Shown: positions 14,215 through 25,634, counted from the first letter of the stretch. The stretch is DNA of 64,000 bases from Tillus elongatus (GCA_964006375.1 OZ023264.1:172768295-172832294); one strand, 5' to 3'. Notes: generated from the letters alone by a model not told the origin. Program-made: numbers and translations.

Positions 14215-14654
14215 TATGGTTAAAGATATTTACAATATATTTTTAACCTAAGTTTTACTTCTAGTTTTATTTATTTTTTCCCCTAAATTAATTAGCAACG
14301 TACATGGGCACATTTATTCATGCCAAACGGTCGATTTTGGCAACTTTTCTTTTGACAAACAAGAAAGACCACTAAAGACAGGGTAAACATTTAAAGCTGG
14401 GCATCTTGTAGATGTGTTTTCTTAGTGAATTTTCATTGAGAATATTCACTATTAGAGAGGTATCGATGGCAAGACTTTCGGAAAATTTCTTTAAATGATA
14501 AACTTTTTAGGGCCTAACCGCGCTCATTTGGAGAAATTTTCTGAAAATATAACTCAAGAGCTACTTCACTGATTTGGACCAAATTTAGAAACTATCTCCA
14601 TTTTGGTAATGGGTTGGATGAGTTCCTTTACCAGTTCTTAACGCCCAATTTTTC
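14215..14654. other. Decayed Y-like scrap, otherwise empty
   Basis: Contains GTGAATTTTCATTGAGAATATTCAC near 14430 (read as two short hairpin arms) and CGCGCTCATTTGGAGAAATTTT near 14518, both Y-module landmarks in damaged form. No gene. Confidence 0.4.
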
Positions 14655-15235
14655 TCAACAAAAATTATAAAATATTTTTTAAATCGCAATATCTTTAAAA
14701 TTCTTTAAGGAGTTTAAGCAAAAATTTACAAGTTGAAAGAACATAAATATACGTGGTTGTGTAGAAATTTTCAAGTCTTTTGATCACAGAAGAATAAAGT
14801 TATTCGAGATTAATATTTAAATAATCCTCGACATCACTTCAAATTCTGTAATGTAGTATCTACAATGTTGGACAAAGGCAGACGATACTACCTGTACTGC
14901 TATATTATTTTAATAAATCGTAGATAAATATCTAAACAAAACAAAAATTTAAAAAAATTATAAAACATCTTATAAATCGCAATATATTTCAAATTCTTTA
15001 AGTAGTTTAAGCGAAAATTTACGAGTTAAAAGAACATAAATATACGTGGTGGTGTAGCAATTCTCAAGTCTTTTGATCAAAGAAGAATAAAGTTATTCGA
15101 GATTAATATTAAAATAATCCTAGACATCACTTCAAACTCTATAATGTAATATATACAATGTTGGACAAGGGCAGACGATACTACCTGTACTGCTATACTA
15201 TTTTAATAGATCGTGGATAAAAATCTAAACAATGG
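14655..15235. repeat. Tandem duplication, 293-bp period, two copies
   Basis: 14655-14940 and 14948-15233 align in the same orientation over their whole length with modest divergence. Landmarks are AAATCGCAATAT, ACATAAATATACGTGG, CAATGTTGGACAA and CTACCTGTACTGCTATA. Part of the unit recurs inverted at 24645-24720. No coding frame. Confidence 0.8.
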
Positions 15236-15524
15236 AAGTTACAATCATTGGAAGATGTCAAAAAGTAGTTGTTTCTTACCGGGGTTGCCAGATATTCAGA
15301 AATTTCATATAGTTAAATCTTCCATATACACACATCTCAAATTTTTACAACTTCTGATAATAAAGAAAAGATTTTATGTTATCAGTCAGGTAAGAAAACA
15401 ACGTAATCCTTAGCTGAATCTAATACCTGAAAATTTGGAATTACCCATTTTTCATGATTTTTAATATTGCTCAAATACTAGTATATCTGACAAAGTTCTT
15501 ATTCTTGTTCCTTTTCTTGTTATC

Positions 15525-15719
15525 TGTTTATGGCCTTTGTTTCTCCTTAGCTAAATTTCCAAGTTGACATTGACAATTGACAATTGACAGCTGGGCTCCA
15601 GCACGAATACGAACGCAGTCTAACAACGTTCGTGCGTTCGTGCTGGAGCTCGAGTGTCATTTGTCAATTGTCAATATCAAGTTGGAAATTTAGGTTAGTA
15701 GAAGCAGACGCCATAAACA
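15525..15719. mobile_element. Hairpin MITE, about 195 bp
   Basis: An almost full-length inverted repeat. TGTTTATGGC at 15525 pairs with GCCATAAACA ending at 15719, and AAATTTCCAAGTTGACATT pairs with the right arm. CTCCAGCACGAA pairs with TTCGTGCTGGAG across a centre near 15622. No protein. A GAAGAAGAAG microsatellite follows directly. Likely a fold-back MITE; the target duplication is not clear. Confidence 0.75.
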
Positions 15720-16257
15720 AAGAAGAAGAAGAAGAAGCAGGAAAAATTGGAATCTAGCCTTAAATTCAGGCTTTTGACATGATACAGTTACTAGAGAGAT
15801 ACGATAATGGGGCTACCTATTTTTGCACTATCACACAGATGAGACATGGTGTGAGTACTATAGTATAATATTATTTGCAAATAAATTACACATCATATTA
15901 TACATAAAAGCAAGGCATGTGCATGTCCAAAATACAATTTTGAATACAATTGTCAAAATAGGGATAGTACAGTCGCAACAAAATAATATTATGCTAATGC
16001 TGCGGTACAGTGGGTTTGACGTTGCATCACATCTCAAAACCTCTTAAAAATTACTAAACTGTTGTTTCTCTAAGAAATAAAAGTATTTTACAAATTTTTG
16101 TGTGCATACGGTTTGAAGTAATTTTTTATGATCAGAATACTACACTGACGTAATGATGATATCAAGTTTATGACTGCCAGCGCGCTCTAAATAACTTCTC
16201 TACTTCTCAATTGTTGCCACGATGTTAATTAAGCCTCTCCTTAATTATCTCTACTTC
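15720..16257. other. No gene seen
   Basis: AT-rich spacer; a 74-codon frame at 15823-16047 has no recognisable content. Confidence 0.45.
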
Positions 16258-16985
16258 GACAAATTTGCAGTTTACTGCATGGAGGGTTTTTAGATTTTTT
16301 TCAGAAACATGCTTAGAACCCATCTTGGATGCACAAGCCACAAGACAAGTTTGTTGCAAACAACCCCCAAGAAAGTTAAGGAACCAAGAATGAATAGGGG
16401 TGCTGGGCGGGGAGGAAATATGAGCTGAAAATGCTAAAAAAACACTTAGACTGAAAAACGATGCGTGTTTCACATTTTGCAGCAATACCTCCTTTAAACC
16501 CTCTCTACCCCGTACACCCATATTCTCCCGAGGTTCCGTAACTTGCTTGGGGGCAAGAAACTTTTCTTGCGCCTTGTGGTTTAAAGTCGTATGCATTCAC
16601 AAGGAGAAGGACAACCCCCCGTTATTTTGCGTGAGGGGGCAGAAACCATATTCCTCCTGGGAGTTCTTCTTTCCCTCCGCACGCGTACAATCTGTCTCAA
16701 TGCATGAACCACAAAATCTTTTTAAGTTCAGTTTTATAGTGTGTTTTTTGTTGAGTATATTTCCTGTTTATCAATTTCTTTGTTTGAGTTTTGTATCCAA
16801 ATTATTGTATAAATATTTCTGCTAAGTATCGTGTTTCTGCTTGCCCTTATTTACCTTATATTTTGCTGTTCCTAATTAAATACAGTTTTTTTATAACTTT
16901 AAATGTAAGGCTAAATCACCAATATACTATATATTATTCTTATGAAAATTCACTACCGTAACGCACTTGCTGCGTCCCGAATATT
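16258..16985. repeat. Left arm of a large divergent inverted repeat
   Basis: Starts with AAATTTGCAGTTTACTGCAT and ends with the Z-type tip CGCACTTGCTGCGTCCCGA. It matches 21369-22112 in reverse complement at very roughly 80 percent. The two arms translate to related but disrupted frames (SFVSKLLYKYFC here, SFVSKLLYKYLC there). The outer end also resembles the terminal repeat of the element at 57366-58838. No intact coding sequence. Confidence 0.7.
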
Positions 16986-17765
16986 TCCACTTATGTCAAC
17001 AATAGCAAGCTGTTTGTATAACAGAAACAGCTTCTTCAATAATTTATTAGAAATTTCGTGTGATACATGTAGGAAATCACATTTCATGTCTGCTCTTCTC
17101 TTCTAGCTTTGAGTTCCTTTTGCTGCTCTGTGAAAAAGTGAATCTGATTATTACATGACAGGTTCATTATAACAAACGCGCCAGGCTTCCGTTGCTGAAG
17201 CTTAATAATTTGCGTTGTATATTCCCTGTCAAATTTAGCTGCATTATGGAAAAATGTAGTGGATTCGTTATTGTATTTTATCAGGGCAATTCGATCTTCT
17301 GTGCCAACAGATACTTTTCGAACTAATTATAACCTGCAAACAAGAGCGGAAATAAAATGCAGAATGTGCTGTGTCATTTATGAGAATGACATAATTACAC
17401 AAAATGTTTTTAACACTGTAGCAACGTTTGAAGAATCCTGACATAATAAAAAATCACTGATACTCGAAACTTGTTTTACTTTCCTATAAACACTGGATGG
17501 TTTTGCGATTGTGGCAAAATAAATCTTACAATTGAACTATTTATTTTTTATTGATTGTCGGTGCCCTTATTTAGTAAAACAATTTTATACTAAGTACAGA
17601 GGTAGATAATTTTTTCTGGTATAAACATTTTAATAACACAAGACCTCTTTTCTTATTTTGAAAAGATTTTTTGATCAAAGTTCCCTTACTTAGGACCGGA
17701 ATTGTGTTTGTAGTTGTTACCGTTACATATAAATATAATAATAATAATTATGATTATTATTATAT
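16986..17765. other. No gene seen
   Basis: AT-rich; a 60-codon frame at 17259-17441 (with CRMCCVIYENDI) is not recognised. Confidence 0.45.
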
Positions 17766-18050
17766 TGTCTGGCCGGTAGGTGTACTATTGCCAGCAGTAT
17801 GCTTACCGCTACTCTTAACCACGTAGACGGTATAGCTAGCCACGCCAGCTGTCCGCTGTCCAACTTACCTGTATCCTCTTATACCAATGTTCTGTATTCC
17901 TTTATCTAAATTACCTGATTCCTTTATAAACTCCTCTCGACTCACCTTAAAGTCTGGCCGGTAGGTGCACTGCGGTATTTATCGCTATCCGGAACGACGT
18001 AGACGGTACAACCAGCATCGCAACTGCCCACATATCTGCGGAATGATAAA
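17766..18050. repeat. Short duplication, about 187 bp apart
   Basis: GTCTGGCCGGTAGGTG occurs at 17766 and again at 17952 (as TCTGGCCGGTAGGTG), each followed by an ACGTAGACGGTA block about 55-60 bp later. Probably untranslated sequence of the retroelement scrap that follows, but this is inference. Confidence 0.5.
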
Positions 18051-18196
18051 AAATCTGTGACTGTGGGCACGAACCCCCTTTGGGATGTTTGATAATCTGT
18101 GAGGGTCGACGCAGGCCAACACTCTGTGCCGACCAAATACTGTGCCTTTTTACATCATAACAAATACAAAAGTCCTTTCTAACCGGTCTCGATCGG

Positions 18197-18760
18197 ATGG
18201 AGACCATAGGCAAGGTGGAGAGGACAATGAACGAATGCTTGATAACGACCGTGCAAAGAGAATGGAGTGTACCTATGAGCTTTGGCGCGATCTCTTGCAG
18301 TGATATAGCAACAGCTCACCTGCAATTAGGGGATTCATGGGAAGGTTGCATGCTTTGTGGATATCCATGCATCCTGAGAATTATTTTTCCGCGCAAGATC
18401 TGCGAGATTTTGTCACACCTGCAGAGGAGAGGATACACAAGAATATCTTCCCGGATCCCAACACCACCGCGATCAATCACAGAAGAGCTGTCGCTCCTTG
18501 CTGCAACGAGTGAGAATGATTTGAGTCAAAGGGCTTTTATCAAGGTGAGATTTAGTCCTACGGCTGAACAGCTCGCCCAACGGGTTGCCAGTCTCAGTGA
18601 GGAACTTCCGGAGGATTCCAAAATCTGGACCATCAACTGCGCTGCCTATGCGGCTGCCTTTACCCTTGTGCCGTGAGGTCAAGGTGCCGAAACTTCTCGC
18701 AATATCGTGCAGTTAAGGCGACGCATAGCGCAGTTGCAAAGAAAAACAAAAATGTCAAGA
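18197..18760 (+). pseudogene. Possible retroelement ORF fragment, unrecognised
   Basis: A 159-codon frame (18197-18676) contains KVRFSPTAEQLAQRVASLSE and WTINCAAYAAAFTLVP. A shifted frame carries LRRRIAQLQRKTKMSRQE. This helical stretch followed by a basic coiled segment resembles the region just before the RT domain in some non-LTR ORF2 proteins, but I cannot name the family. It ends where copy B of the main non-LTR family starts. Confidence 0.4.
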
Positions 18761-18765
18761 CAGGA

Positions 18766-20510
18766 AATTGTTTCTACCGCTCTGGGCAAGGCTGAACTTT
18801 TTGCCTCGTTGTTCACCAGCAATTCTACTCTAAAACCACCTCCAAATATTCAACCACCAACAGTCCCCAATGTCGCGCATTTTGTATGGATATCATTTTC
18901 AAAACTAAAAAGGTACGAAAAATGCTCTCTTCTCTTAATACCAGGAAAGCCTCTGGCCTTGACGAGATACCTGCAACTGTTCTCAAAACATACGCACCAG
19001 AACTTTCTCCTGTCCCGACTCGTCTCTTTCAGACATCTTACAATAGAGGCATGTTCGCTAGTAACTGGAAAACTGCTCGAGTACAACCCGTCCCCAAGAA
19101 AGGATCCAAAGCGCTTCCTAGCAACTACATGTCTATTTCTCTCCTTTCAGTCGTCTCTAAAGTAATGGAAATGTATATAAACACCGAATTACTAAATTTT
19201 TTTCAAAAAACACAGTCTAATCCACGACAGGCAGTATGGATTCCGTCAGCTCAGATCAACTGCCGACCTCCTTTGCTTTGTCACCCATTCTTGGAACAAG
19301 TCTATGGAACTACACGGTCGATCCCAGATTGTTGCTATAGACATATCCAAAGCATTCAACCAGGTCTGGCACGCAGCGCTGCTTAATAAACTACCGGCCT
19401 ATGGCATCTACCTGGACATCAAACTTACTCTCCAACCGGAGCATTTCTGTTCTCGTAGATGGCCATTCATTTAAACTGTATCCAGTTGATGCAGGAGTAC
19501 CTCAAGGTTAAGCTTTAGCGCCTACTTTGTTCCTTCTCCACATCAATGACCCCCTCTCTAGCACATCTATGCCAGTTCACAGTTACGCGGATGACAGCAG
19601 TCTTTACTCAAATATACACTATTCTAAGCCTGTCTCTTTAGCCCAATTAGATGAGGATCGCAGACTCATGGAGTGTTCTATCTCTGTGGATCTCCAAAAA
19701 ATATTAGACTAGGGAAATACAATGTGTACAATTCAACTTCACGAAATATCAGTCTTGCTTTCTATCTCATAAGAGATACACCAGCCCTAGACTCATCACA
19801 ATAAACAACCAAGTTATTCAAAGTAAAGAGTCATTTTCACTTGTTGGCATTTCTGTGGATCGAAATCTCAATTGGCACTAACATGTCACGTCAATTGCAC
19901 AGGCGGCTGCTAAGAAATTAGGTTTCCTCTTCCGGGCTCGCAAATACTTTTCACCAGCTAATTTCTAGACCTTACATACTTCACAAATAAGGCCAAACCT
20001 CGAATACTGACCCCACATCTGGGCTGCCGCTGCCGTTTCTACACTCGCTATCCTGGACTCAATTCAGGAGATATCTATACGTCTCATCGGTGACCCCACC
20101 CTCACCTAAAGGCTGCCATCCCTTGCCCACCGACTTGCCGTTGGTGGCCTCTCTATCTCTCTCTCTTTTATAGATATCTGCACGGGCACTGCTCAGAGGA
20201 GCTTTCTTCCACAGTTCCTCTACCTGCTGCCCCCAACAGATCTACCAGGGGAATAGAGCAAATGTAGCCTTTTACTTTTCAGGTCACCAGACATAGAACA
20301 TCTTGTTATGCCCGCTATTTTATCCCGAATACTTCCAAGTTGTGGAATTCCTTGCCGGCACATGTTTTCCTTCTCCTCCGAACCTCAAAACCTTCAAGTC
20401 CAGAATTAACAAGTTGCCTCTTTCCTCCTTGTCGCCACACACGGTACGATAGTATTTAGGCTGTAAGCCCTCGTGGTGTGTTGTTGAAATAAAATAATAA
20501 TAAAAAAAGT
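18766..20510 (+). pseudogene. Non-LTR retrotransposon copy B, 5'-truncated (RT to 3' end)
   Basis: Begins at STALGKAELFASLF, just before the RT domain. RT landmarks in order are KASGLDEIPA, SNWKTARVQPVPKKGSKAL, the LDISKAFD equivalent with a shift near 19345, and the catalytic SYADDSSLYS near 19580-19610. The post-RT part (LVGISVDRNLNWH near 19830) is in broken frames. The tail TGTTGTTGAAATAAAATAAT at about 20480-20505 is the 3' end shared by all copies. YADD is intact but many frameshifts are present. It lies between the two arms of the large inverted repeat. Confidence 0.85.
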
Positions 20511-21368
20511 ATGGGAATCTAATGCAATTGTGATGCAAAAAAATTCTTGTTTCGATTTCTGTGTACACTTAATATTATCGAATCAAGGTTTAATAATAAA
20601 GACGTGTGTAGAGCATCTTCAAAAGCTCAAGCCGCTTGAAATTATTTCAAACAAATCATAGATAAGCAAAACCTCGAGGGCTTCGGAGGCCCAGTTTACT
20701 CATTCTAGGATTAGGTTTTTTTCGGTTCTTGTGTCTTCGCATCCCTCTTCAGTAGCCCACAAAGATAGAAAATCGCTGCCATAAAAATAATAAGCCATGG
20801 TGTGTTAATTTGGGGAACACACAAAATAATACTTATGATTGCGACAGTGTAGAAATGTAAACACAACTTGGAAATTATAATAATCAGGAAGTCGCTAAGA
20901 GGAAATAAATACAACTGTTTACACAAGCAAATGGTACGCTTAAGAGGCTTAAAAGCTCAATGTAAATAAAGTCAGCATTCAATTAACATACATTTCCGGA
21001 AAACAGGAATTTGAAATGATAATAAACAATTCTCATTAGCATTTAATATATTAATATATTAGCCTGTATCATAAAGTCCGACCCTTTTTGCCAAGTACGT
21101 TTAGTAAATATTGAATGTGGTGAATGCAAACACAGCATCCAAGTTTTCCAGTAAAAGTAAACAAAATATTAACCAACAGGCTCATTTCTCTGCAAAGAGG
21201 CCAATACGAATATTCATTATATGTACTAGATCGCGCTCAAAGGTTTACTCGACTATAACATACGCAGACACACAAAGCAGCAAAACCGAAAGGAAAATAA
21301 AAATCATTATACATTCTCTTACATACTCGTCTCTTTTACAGATCACTGCACGTCCCATTCCGTATTAA
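20511..21368. other. No gene seen
   Basis: AT-rich; frames at 20711-20926 and 21111-21368 show no recognisable domain. Confidence 0.45.
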
Positions 21369-22112
21369 AAAATGTTCGGGACGCAGCCACTGCGTTATTG
21401 CACTGAATTTTCATAAGAATACTATATCATAGTGATTTAGCCTTATATTAAAAGTCAAAAAAACGTTACTTTATTTAATTGGGAACAGTAAAAAATAAGG
21501 CAAAGAAGGGCAAGCAAAAACATGACCCCTGACATAAATATTTATACAGTAATTTGGATACAAAACTCAACAAATCAGTTGATAAACAGGAAATATACTC
21601 AACAAAAAATACACTAGAAAGCGGAACATAAAAAGATTTCTGTGGTTCATGCATTGAGGGTGATTGTATGCATGCAGAAGGGGAAGAAGTACCCCCAGGA
21701 CGAAGAGGGTTTCTGTTCCTTACCCAAAAACACGGGGGGGGGAGTTTCTCCTTCTCCTTGTCCATGCATAAAACTACCTTCAAAGCATAAAGCACAAGAA
21801 AAATTACTTGGGAGCAACTCCCAAGAAAGTTACTGGACCTGGGTGAATACAGGTGTTATTCGGGGCCGACAGGGTTTAAAGGAAGTATTGCTGCAAAATG
21901 TGAAAAACGCATCTTTTCAAAGTCCGACTAATTGTTTTTTTTAGCATTTTCCGCTCAGATTTCTTCCCCGCCCAGAAACCTTATTAATTATTAGCCCCTT
22001 AAGTTTCTTTTGCACCAAATTTGCTTTGTGGCTTGTGCATCCACGGGGGCTTCTCAGCATGTTTTTGAAAAAAAATCTAAAAACGCGTCTTGCAGTAAAC
22101 TGTAAATTTACC
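21369..22112. repeat. Right arm of a large divergent inverted repeat
   Basis: Begins with the Z-type tip TTCGGGACGCAGCCACTGCG and ends near CAGTAAACTGTAAATTTACC. Reverse complement of 16258-16985. Gaps of tens of bases separate the arms in places, so neither arm is intact. Confidence 0.7.
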
Positions 22113-22202
22113 CAAGTTACATTCCACATTGTCGCCTATAATGTCTTTTTCGATAATATTGAATACAGCACTATAGTAAATAAATTTACTTGCTGTTTCA
22201 CT

Positions 22203-22337
22203 CCTTTTAGTGAATTTTCGTAGAAAAAATTCACTAATGGGGAGATCCCGACTTTTGAATTTTGAAAAATTTTTGCAAATGAGTGCGAACTAGGACCCCT
22301 AGAACCCATATCCGGGGTCAGTTTAAATTTTCATATG
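22203..22337 (+). repeat. Y module
   Basis: Opens with TTAGTGAATTTTCGTAG, whose stem AGTGAATTTT pairs with AAAATTCACT directly after. GGGGAGATCCCGACTTTTG follows, then GACCCCTAGAACCCATATCC, then the TA array. Best preserved Y hairpin in the window. Confidence 0.75.
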
Positions 22338-22359
22338 TTTATATATTTATATATATATA

Positions 22360-22412
<53 letters not shown>
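22338..22412. repeat. (TA)n microsatellite
   Basis: TA array with one phase slip near 22368, between Y and W. Confidence 0.95.
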
Positions 22413-22414
<2 letters not shown>

Positions 22415-22850
22415 GTGGAATGGAAATCAAATGTTTCAAGAAGGATGTTTTACAAACCCCTGAAGTCTTAGTTTCAACCGTCATTGTCCTTCATTTTACT
22501 AAAATGTTTCCAGAAAATTCATTTCAAATAGACCCTTTCTCTGATGCTTGGCAGTAGTCTTAGCTAAAGAGTTTACCGTATAATGGTATATAATTTTTGT
22601 CGAATTTTCGTAAAAAATCAATAAAGCTCAATATATCTGTTATTATACAAGATATGAAAAAAATCTTTATACATTGATTATAGGGTGTCCTGAGCTACAT
22701 CTTAAAAAATAGTTCTACAATCACAGGATGGCCCATAAGTCGTTGGTGATACAAATTTTCTTTTTTTTTAATCATTTTTAATCACGCGCTTTCCTATTGC
22801 ATTTTTGCATTTTCCATCGAAATGTAATGCATGTTTGTAAGAAAAGAAAT
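22413..22850 (+). repeat. W module, lacking its TA-proximal part
   Basis: Matches 35560-35974 in order (CATTTCAAATAGACCCT, GATGCTTGGCAGTAG, CACAGGATGGCCCATAAG). The CACCGATAACTC segment next to the array is missing, probably by deletion. Confidence 0.7.
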
Positions 22851-23169
22851 TCTGGATGCAGCAAGTGGGTTATGGTAGCGAATTTTGATCAAATGCTTCA
22901 TATTTGAATAGCCCAATTTGCTATTAACCTATAAGGTTTACCAAGAAACGAGTTTTTCCGGGAACACTTTAAATTTACTTTTGGAAATTTTTGTACATTT
23001 TTACACAATAAAGTTATTTTTATGAAACATGGCACATTGTTTTTACTATATAGGTTATACTGGTAACCAAAATTGATGCCTACTTTCTTAAATAAAAAGA
23101 AACCACACATATTTGCAATAAAAACATTTTAATGAAAATTCACTACCATAACGCACTTGCTGCGTCCTG
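22851..23169. mobile_element. Z module, about 319 bp
   Basis: TCTGGATGCAGCAAGTGGG at the left and CGCACTTGCTGCGTCCTGA at the right. Interior includes TTGCTATTAACCTATAAGG and GTTATACTGGTAACCAA in reverse order to other copies. Followed directly by another TA array. Confidence 0.75.
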
Positions 23170-23170
23170 A

Positions 23171-23173
<3 letters not shown>

Positions 23174-23257
<84 letters not shown>
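23174..23257. repeat. (TA)n microsatellite
   Basis: About 84 bp, ending at the fixed junction variant TACACACCGATAACTC. Confidence 0.95.
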
Positions 23258-23261
<4 letters not shown>

Positions 23262-23690
23262 CGATAACTCAAAAAATAATGTGCATATTTTAATAAAATT
23301 TGGCATGTACCTTTCTTTTGTAAATGGCTTGGATAAGTTCGTTAGTCAAGAAAATCAGACGAGGTTTTCCGGAAAATTTTGAGTTTTCATTCTAAAAAAA
23401 TTCTTATCTCAAAAAATAATGGGCCGATTTTAATCAAATTTAGCACGTACCTTTCTTTTGTAAATGGCTTTGATAAGATTGTTAGACAGGAAAATATGAC
23501 GAGGTTTTCCGGGAAAATTTTGAGTTTTTATTCGAAAAAAATTTTTATCTCAAAGAATAATGGGCCGATTTTGATAAAATTTGGCCCGTACCTTCCCTTT
23601 GTAAATGGTTTTGACAAGTTCGTTAATAGAAAAAATCGGAAGAGGTTTTCCGGATAAATTTTGAGTTTTCATTTGAAAAAAATTTTTATC
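23258..23690 (+). repeat. Minisatellite of about 141 bp, three units, within a W module
   Basis: Units begin near 23267, 23407 and 23548, each with CTCAAAAAATAATGGGCCG-like and GGTTTTCCGG-like blocks. The period is 140-141 bp, so the open frame [11 protein letters not shown]...FVNGFDKFV is repeated 47 codons apart (23379-23657). Single copies of the same unit occur at 35180-35330, 53000-53150 and 57040-57200. Confidence 0.8.
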
Positions 23691-23876
23691 CTAAAAAATA
23701 AAAAATATATGATAACCAAATTTAGTAGGTAGGTTTACGATATAAAAAGTAAACTATACACCAAAATTTAGATTTCTATGTTACAAGAAAAAAAAGTTAT
23801 AATAAAATATTTTTTGCCCGATCATTTCTATGAAAATTCACTACCATAACGCACTTGCTGCGTCCAGGCTTTTTTG
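23691..23876 (+). repeat. W end with Z terminal tip
   Basis: Ends ATTCACTACCATAACGCACT followed by TGCTGCGTCCAG. The same segment occurs inverted at 56886-57040 and, without the tip, at 59752-59900. Confidence 0.65.
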
Positions 23877-24399
23877 TTTTTATATTACATATATAAGCAC
23901 AAGATAAGTAAGTATTATAAAGGGGGGGCCTTAATTAACATTGTGGCTACACAAACCTAAAAGTAGAGAAGACATTTAAATCGTGTCTTTGTGCGCACAA
24001 AAATGGGTAAAATAAAGTAGAAAGTCTAATAAAAAACAACAGTTTTACGATATTATTTTAAATAAACCAATAGGCATACGTTTCGCTGATATTTTGCATC
24101 TCGCGAGTGTATGAATCTAGGTTGTGTCCAAGACTACACTGAAATCCGCTCGACGCGAGAGCAAGCACTTTTTAAATTAAGCTCGATAGGCTTGTACACT
24201 AAACAAACGTAGGTATGTCTAATTTTAAGCGGGACTGTACCTGTTTGAAACGTACAATATGAGAAATACAGAAAGTGCTATTTACTAAACTTAAAAAAAA
24301 ACTTACCTTCGAAATCGTCTATAATAAAAATGATGGACTTAATAACTTATCTATCAGTATCGTTCTCATTTTTTGAGCAGCTTTTGATACTTGCAGAGA
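23877..24399. other. No gene seen
   Basis: AT-rich spacer without recognised features. Confidence 0.5.
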
Positions 24400-24720
24400 A
24401 CATTGTCGCATGCTAAAATTTAGGTATTATAAAATAAATGGGCCAGGTCTGACATCTACAAAATTGTTAGTTGTTTGTACAAATGTCTCCACCTATAACA
24501 TTTTGTGCTAAATAGAGCGGTTGTGATAACATACTACCTGGTTCCGCACCGAGATGGCGTCCCTGTCTACGTTCTGGTATGTTGCAATGATACCTGTAAC
24601 TTCCATTGTTTAGATTTTTATCGACCATTTATTTAAATAGGGTAGCAGTACAGGTAACGTCATCTGTCTTTGTCCAACATTGTAGATATTGCATTACAGA
24701 ATCTGAAGTTATGTGGATGA
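24400..24720 (+). repeat. Two dispersed repeat pieces
   Basis: 24430-24565 (AAATGGGCCAG, ACATTTTGTG, GTTCCGCACCGAGATGGCG) matches 46345-46410 and 46590-46667 in reverse complement, in permuted order. 24645-24720 (TTTGTCCAACATTGTAGATA) is a reverse-complement copy of part of the 293-bp unit at 14655-15235. No gene. Confidence 0.55.
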
Positions 24721-24768
24721 TTATTTCAATTTTAATTTACTTTACCGAATATCAAGAAACGCTGAAAT

Positions 24769-25080
24769 CACATTTCTGTGGGTGAAAGGCACATTGGAGT
24801 GCATGGCAACGAAGAAGCAGATAGGTTGGCTAAGCAAGCAGCGGCTGGAGAAGAATCCTCATTCGATTACAAAATACACTACACTGATTTAAAAAAACAA
24901 TTTAATCAGCACATCGCTTTATTATGGAAAAGAGAATGGAAAAATTTAGTCAGTAACTCGTCAAATCCTTACACTTTAATTAATACTTCACTTCCACTGG
25001 AAATAAACCAGTCACGTAGCGACAACATATTTTACAATACTACGTTGACTAGGTTGAAAACTAACCATGGAAGATAGGTA
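24769..25080 (+). pseudogene. RNase H C-terminal fragment of a non-LTR element
   Basis: HIGVHGNEEADRLAKQAAAG is the C-terminal RNase H motif with its final catalytic Asp. The usual WVKG just before it is one frame away, so there is a frameshift near 24790. The following 70 residues contain HYTDLKKQFNQHI, LLWKREWKN and LTRLKTNHGR, as in the tail of non-LTR ORF2 after RNase H. A stop follows at 25076. Upstream parts are absent. Confidence 0.75.
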
Positions 25081-25169
25081 AAATGTGTTCAACCCTAGGC
25101 CAGAGAGATCTGAGGCCTAGGTTTGAACACACTGAGACCTCATAGACGATTTCCGGCGAGATTTAGGGA

Positions 25170-25470
25170 GTAGGCAGATTGAGGCCCCGTAATCGAGCTA
25201 CCACAACCCAACCCACCTTTGTCCACCGCTCTAAGGCGTAGGCAGATTGAGGCCTCAGAGTGTCTTTTCATATTTCCTTTACCTCTTGAAACCAACCCAG
25301 CCCAACTTTGTCCACCGCTCTAAGGAGTAGGCAGATTGAGGCCTTAGAGTCTCCTTACATATTTCATTGACCTCTTGAAACCAACCCAACCGACCTTTTT
25401 CCACCGCTCTAAGGAGTAGGCAGATTGATGCCTTAGAGTGTCCTTATATATTTTCTTTACCTCTTGAAAA
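25170..25470. repeat. Tandem repeat, 89-bp period
   Basis: GTAGGCAGATTGAGGCC occurs at 25170, 25238, 25327 and 25416. Between them lie CCACCGCTCTAAGG and CCTCTTGAAACCAACCCA. Spacings are 68, 89 and 89 bp. No coding frame runs through it. Confidence 0.85.
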
Positions 25471-25515
25471 TGGCTCCAAAACAAGAGCCGAAACACACAG
25501 TAAGGGTCGACCAAT
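25471..25515 (+). ncRNA. Decayed hammerhead-like motif (tentative)
   Basis: GGCTC pairs with GAGCC around an 8-base loop (25482-25499), followed at once by GAAAC, as in stem II of hammerhead ribozymes. A GTC follows at 25517. The expected CTGATGA before the stem reads TTGAAAA, so this copy could not be active. Resembles the motif beside the Penelope fragment at 28335. Confidence 0.3.
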
Positions 25516-25634
25516 TGCAGTAAAATTGCAGTAAAATTTTTCATACTACTCTGTCTTGTCTCTGGTAAGACATGATAACAATATGGATAAAAACTTTAAA
25601 CAGGTGTAATCTTTTTAACTTTTGCGTTATCAAA

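Noticed and set aside
16225..16596. 123-codon minus frame, with relatives at 21642-21944 and 57838-57398
   Set aside because: Lies in the inverted-repeat arms; the related copies do not keep the same frame.
25170..25470. CRISPR-like spacing of repeats
   Set aside because: The spacers are themselves repeated and the period is that of a plain tandem repeat in a eukaryotic sequence.
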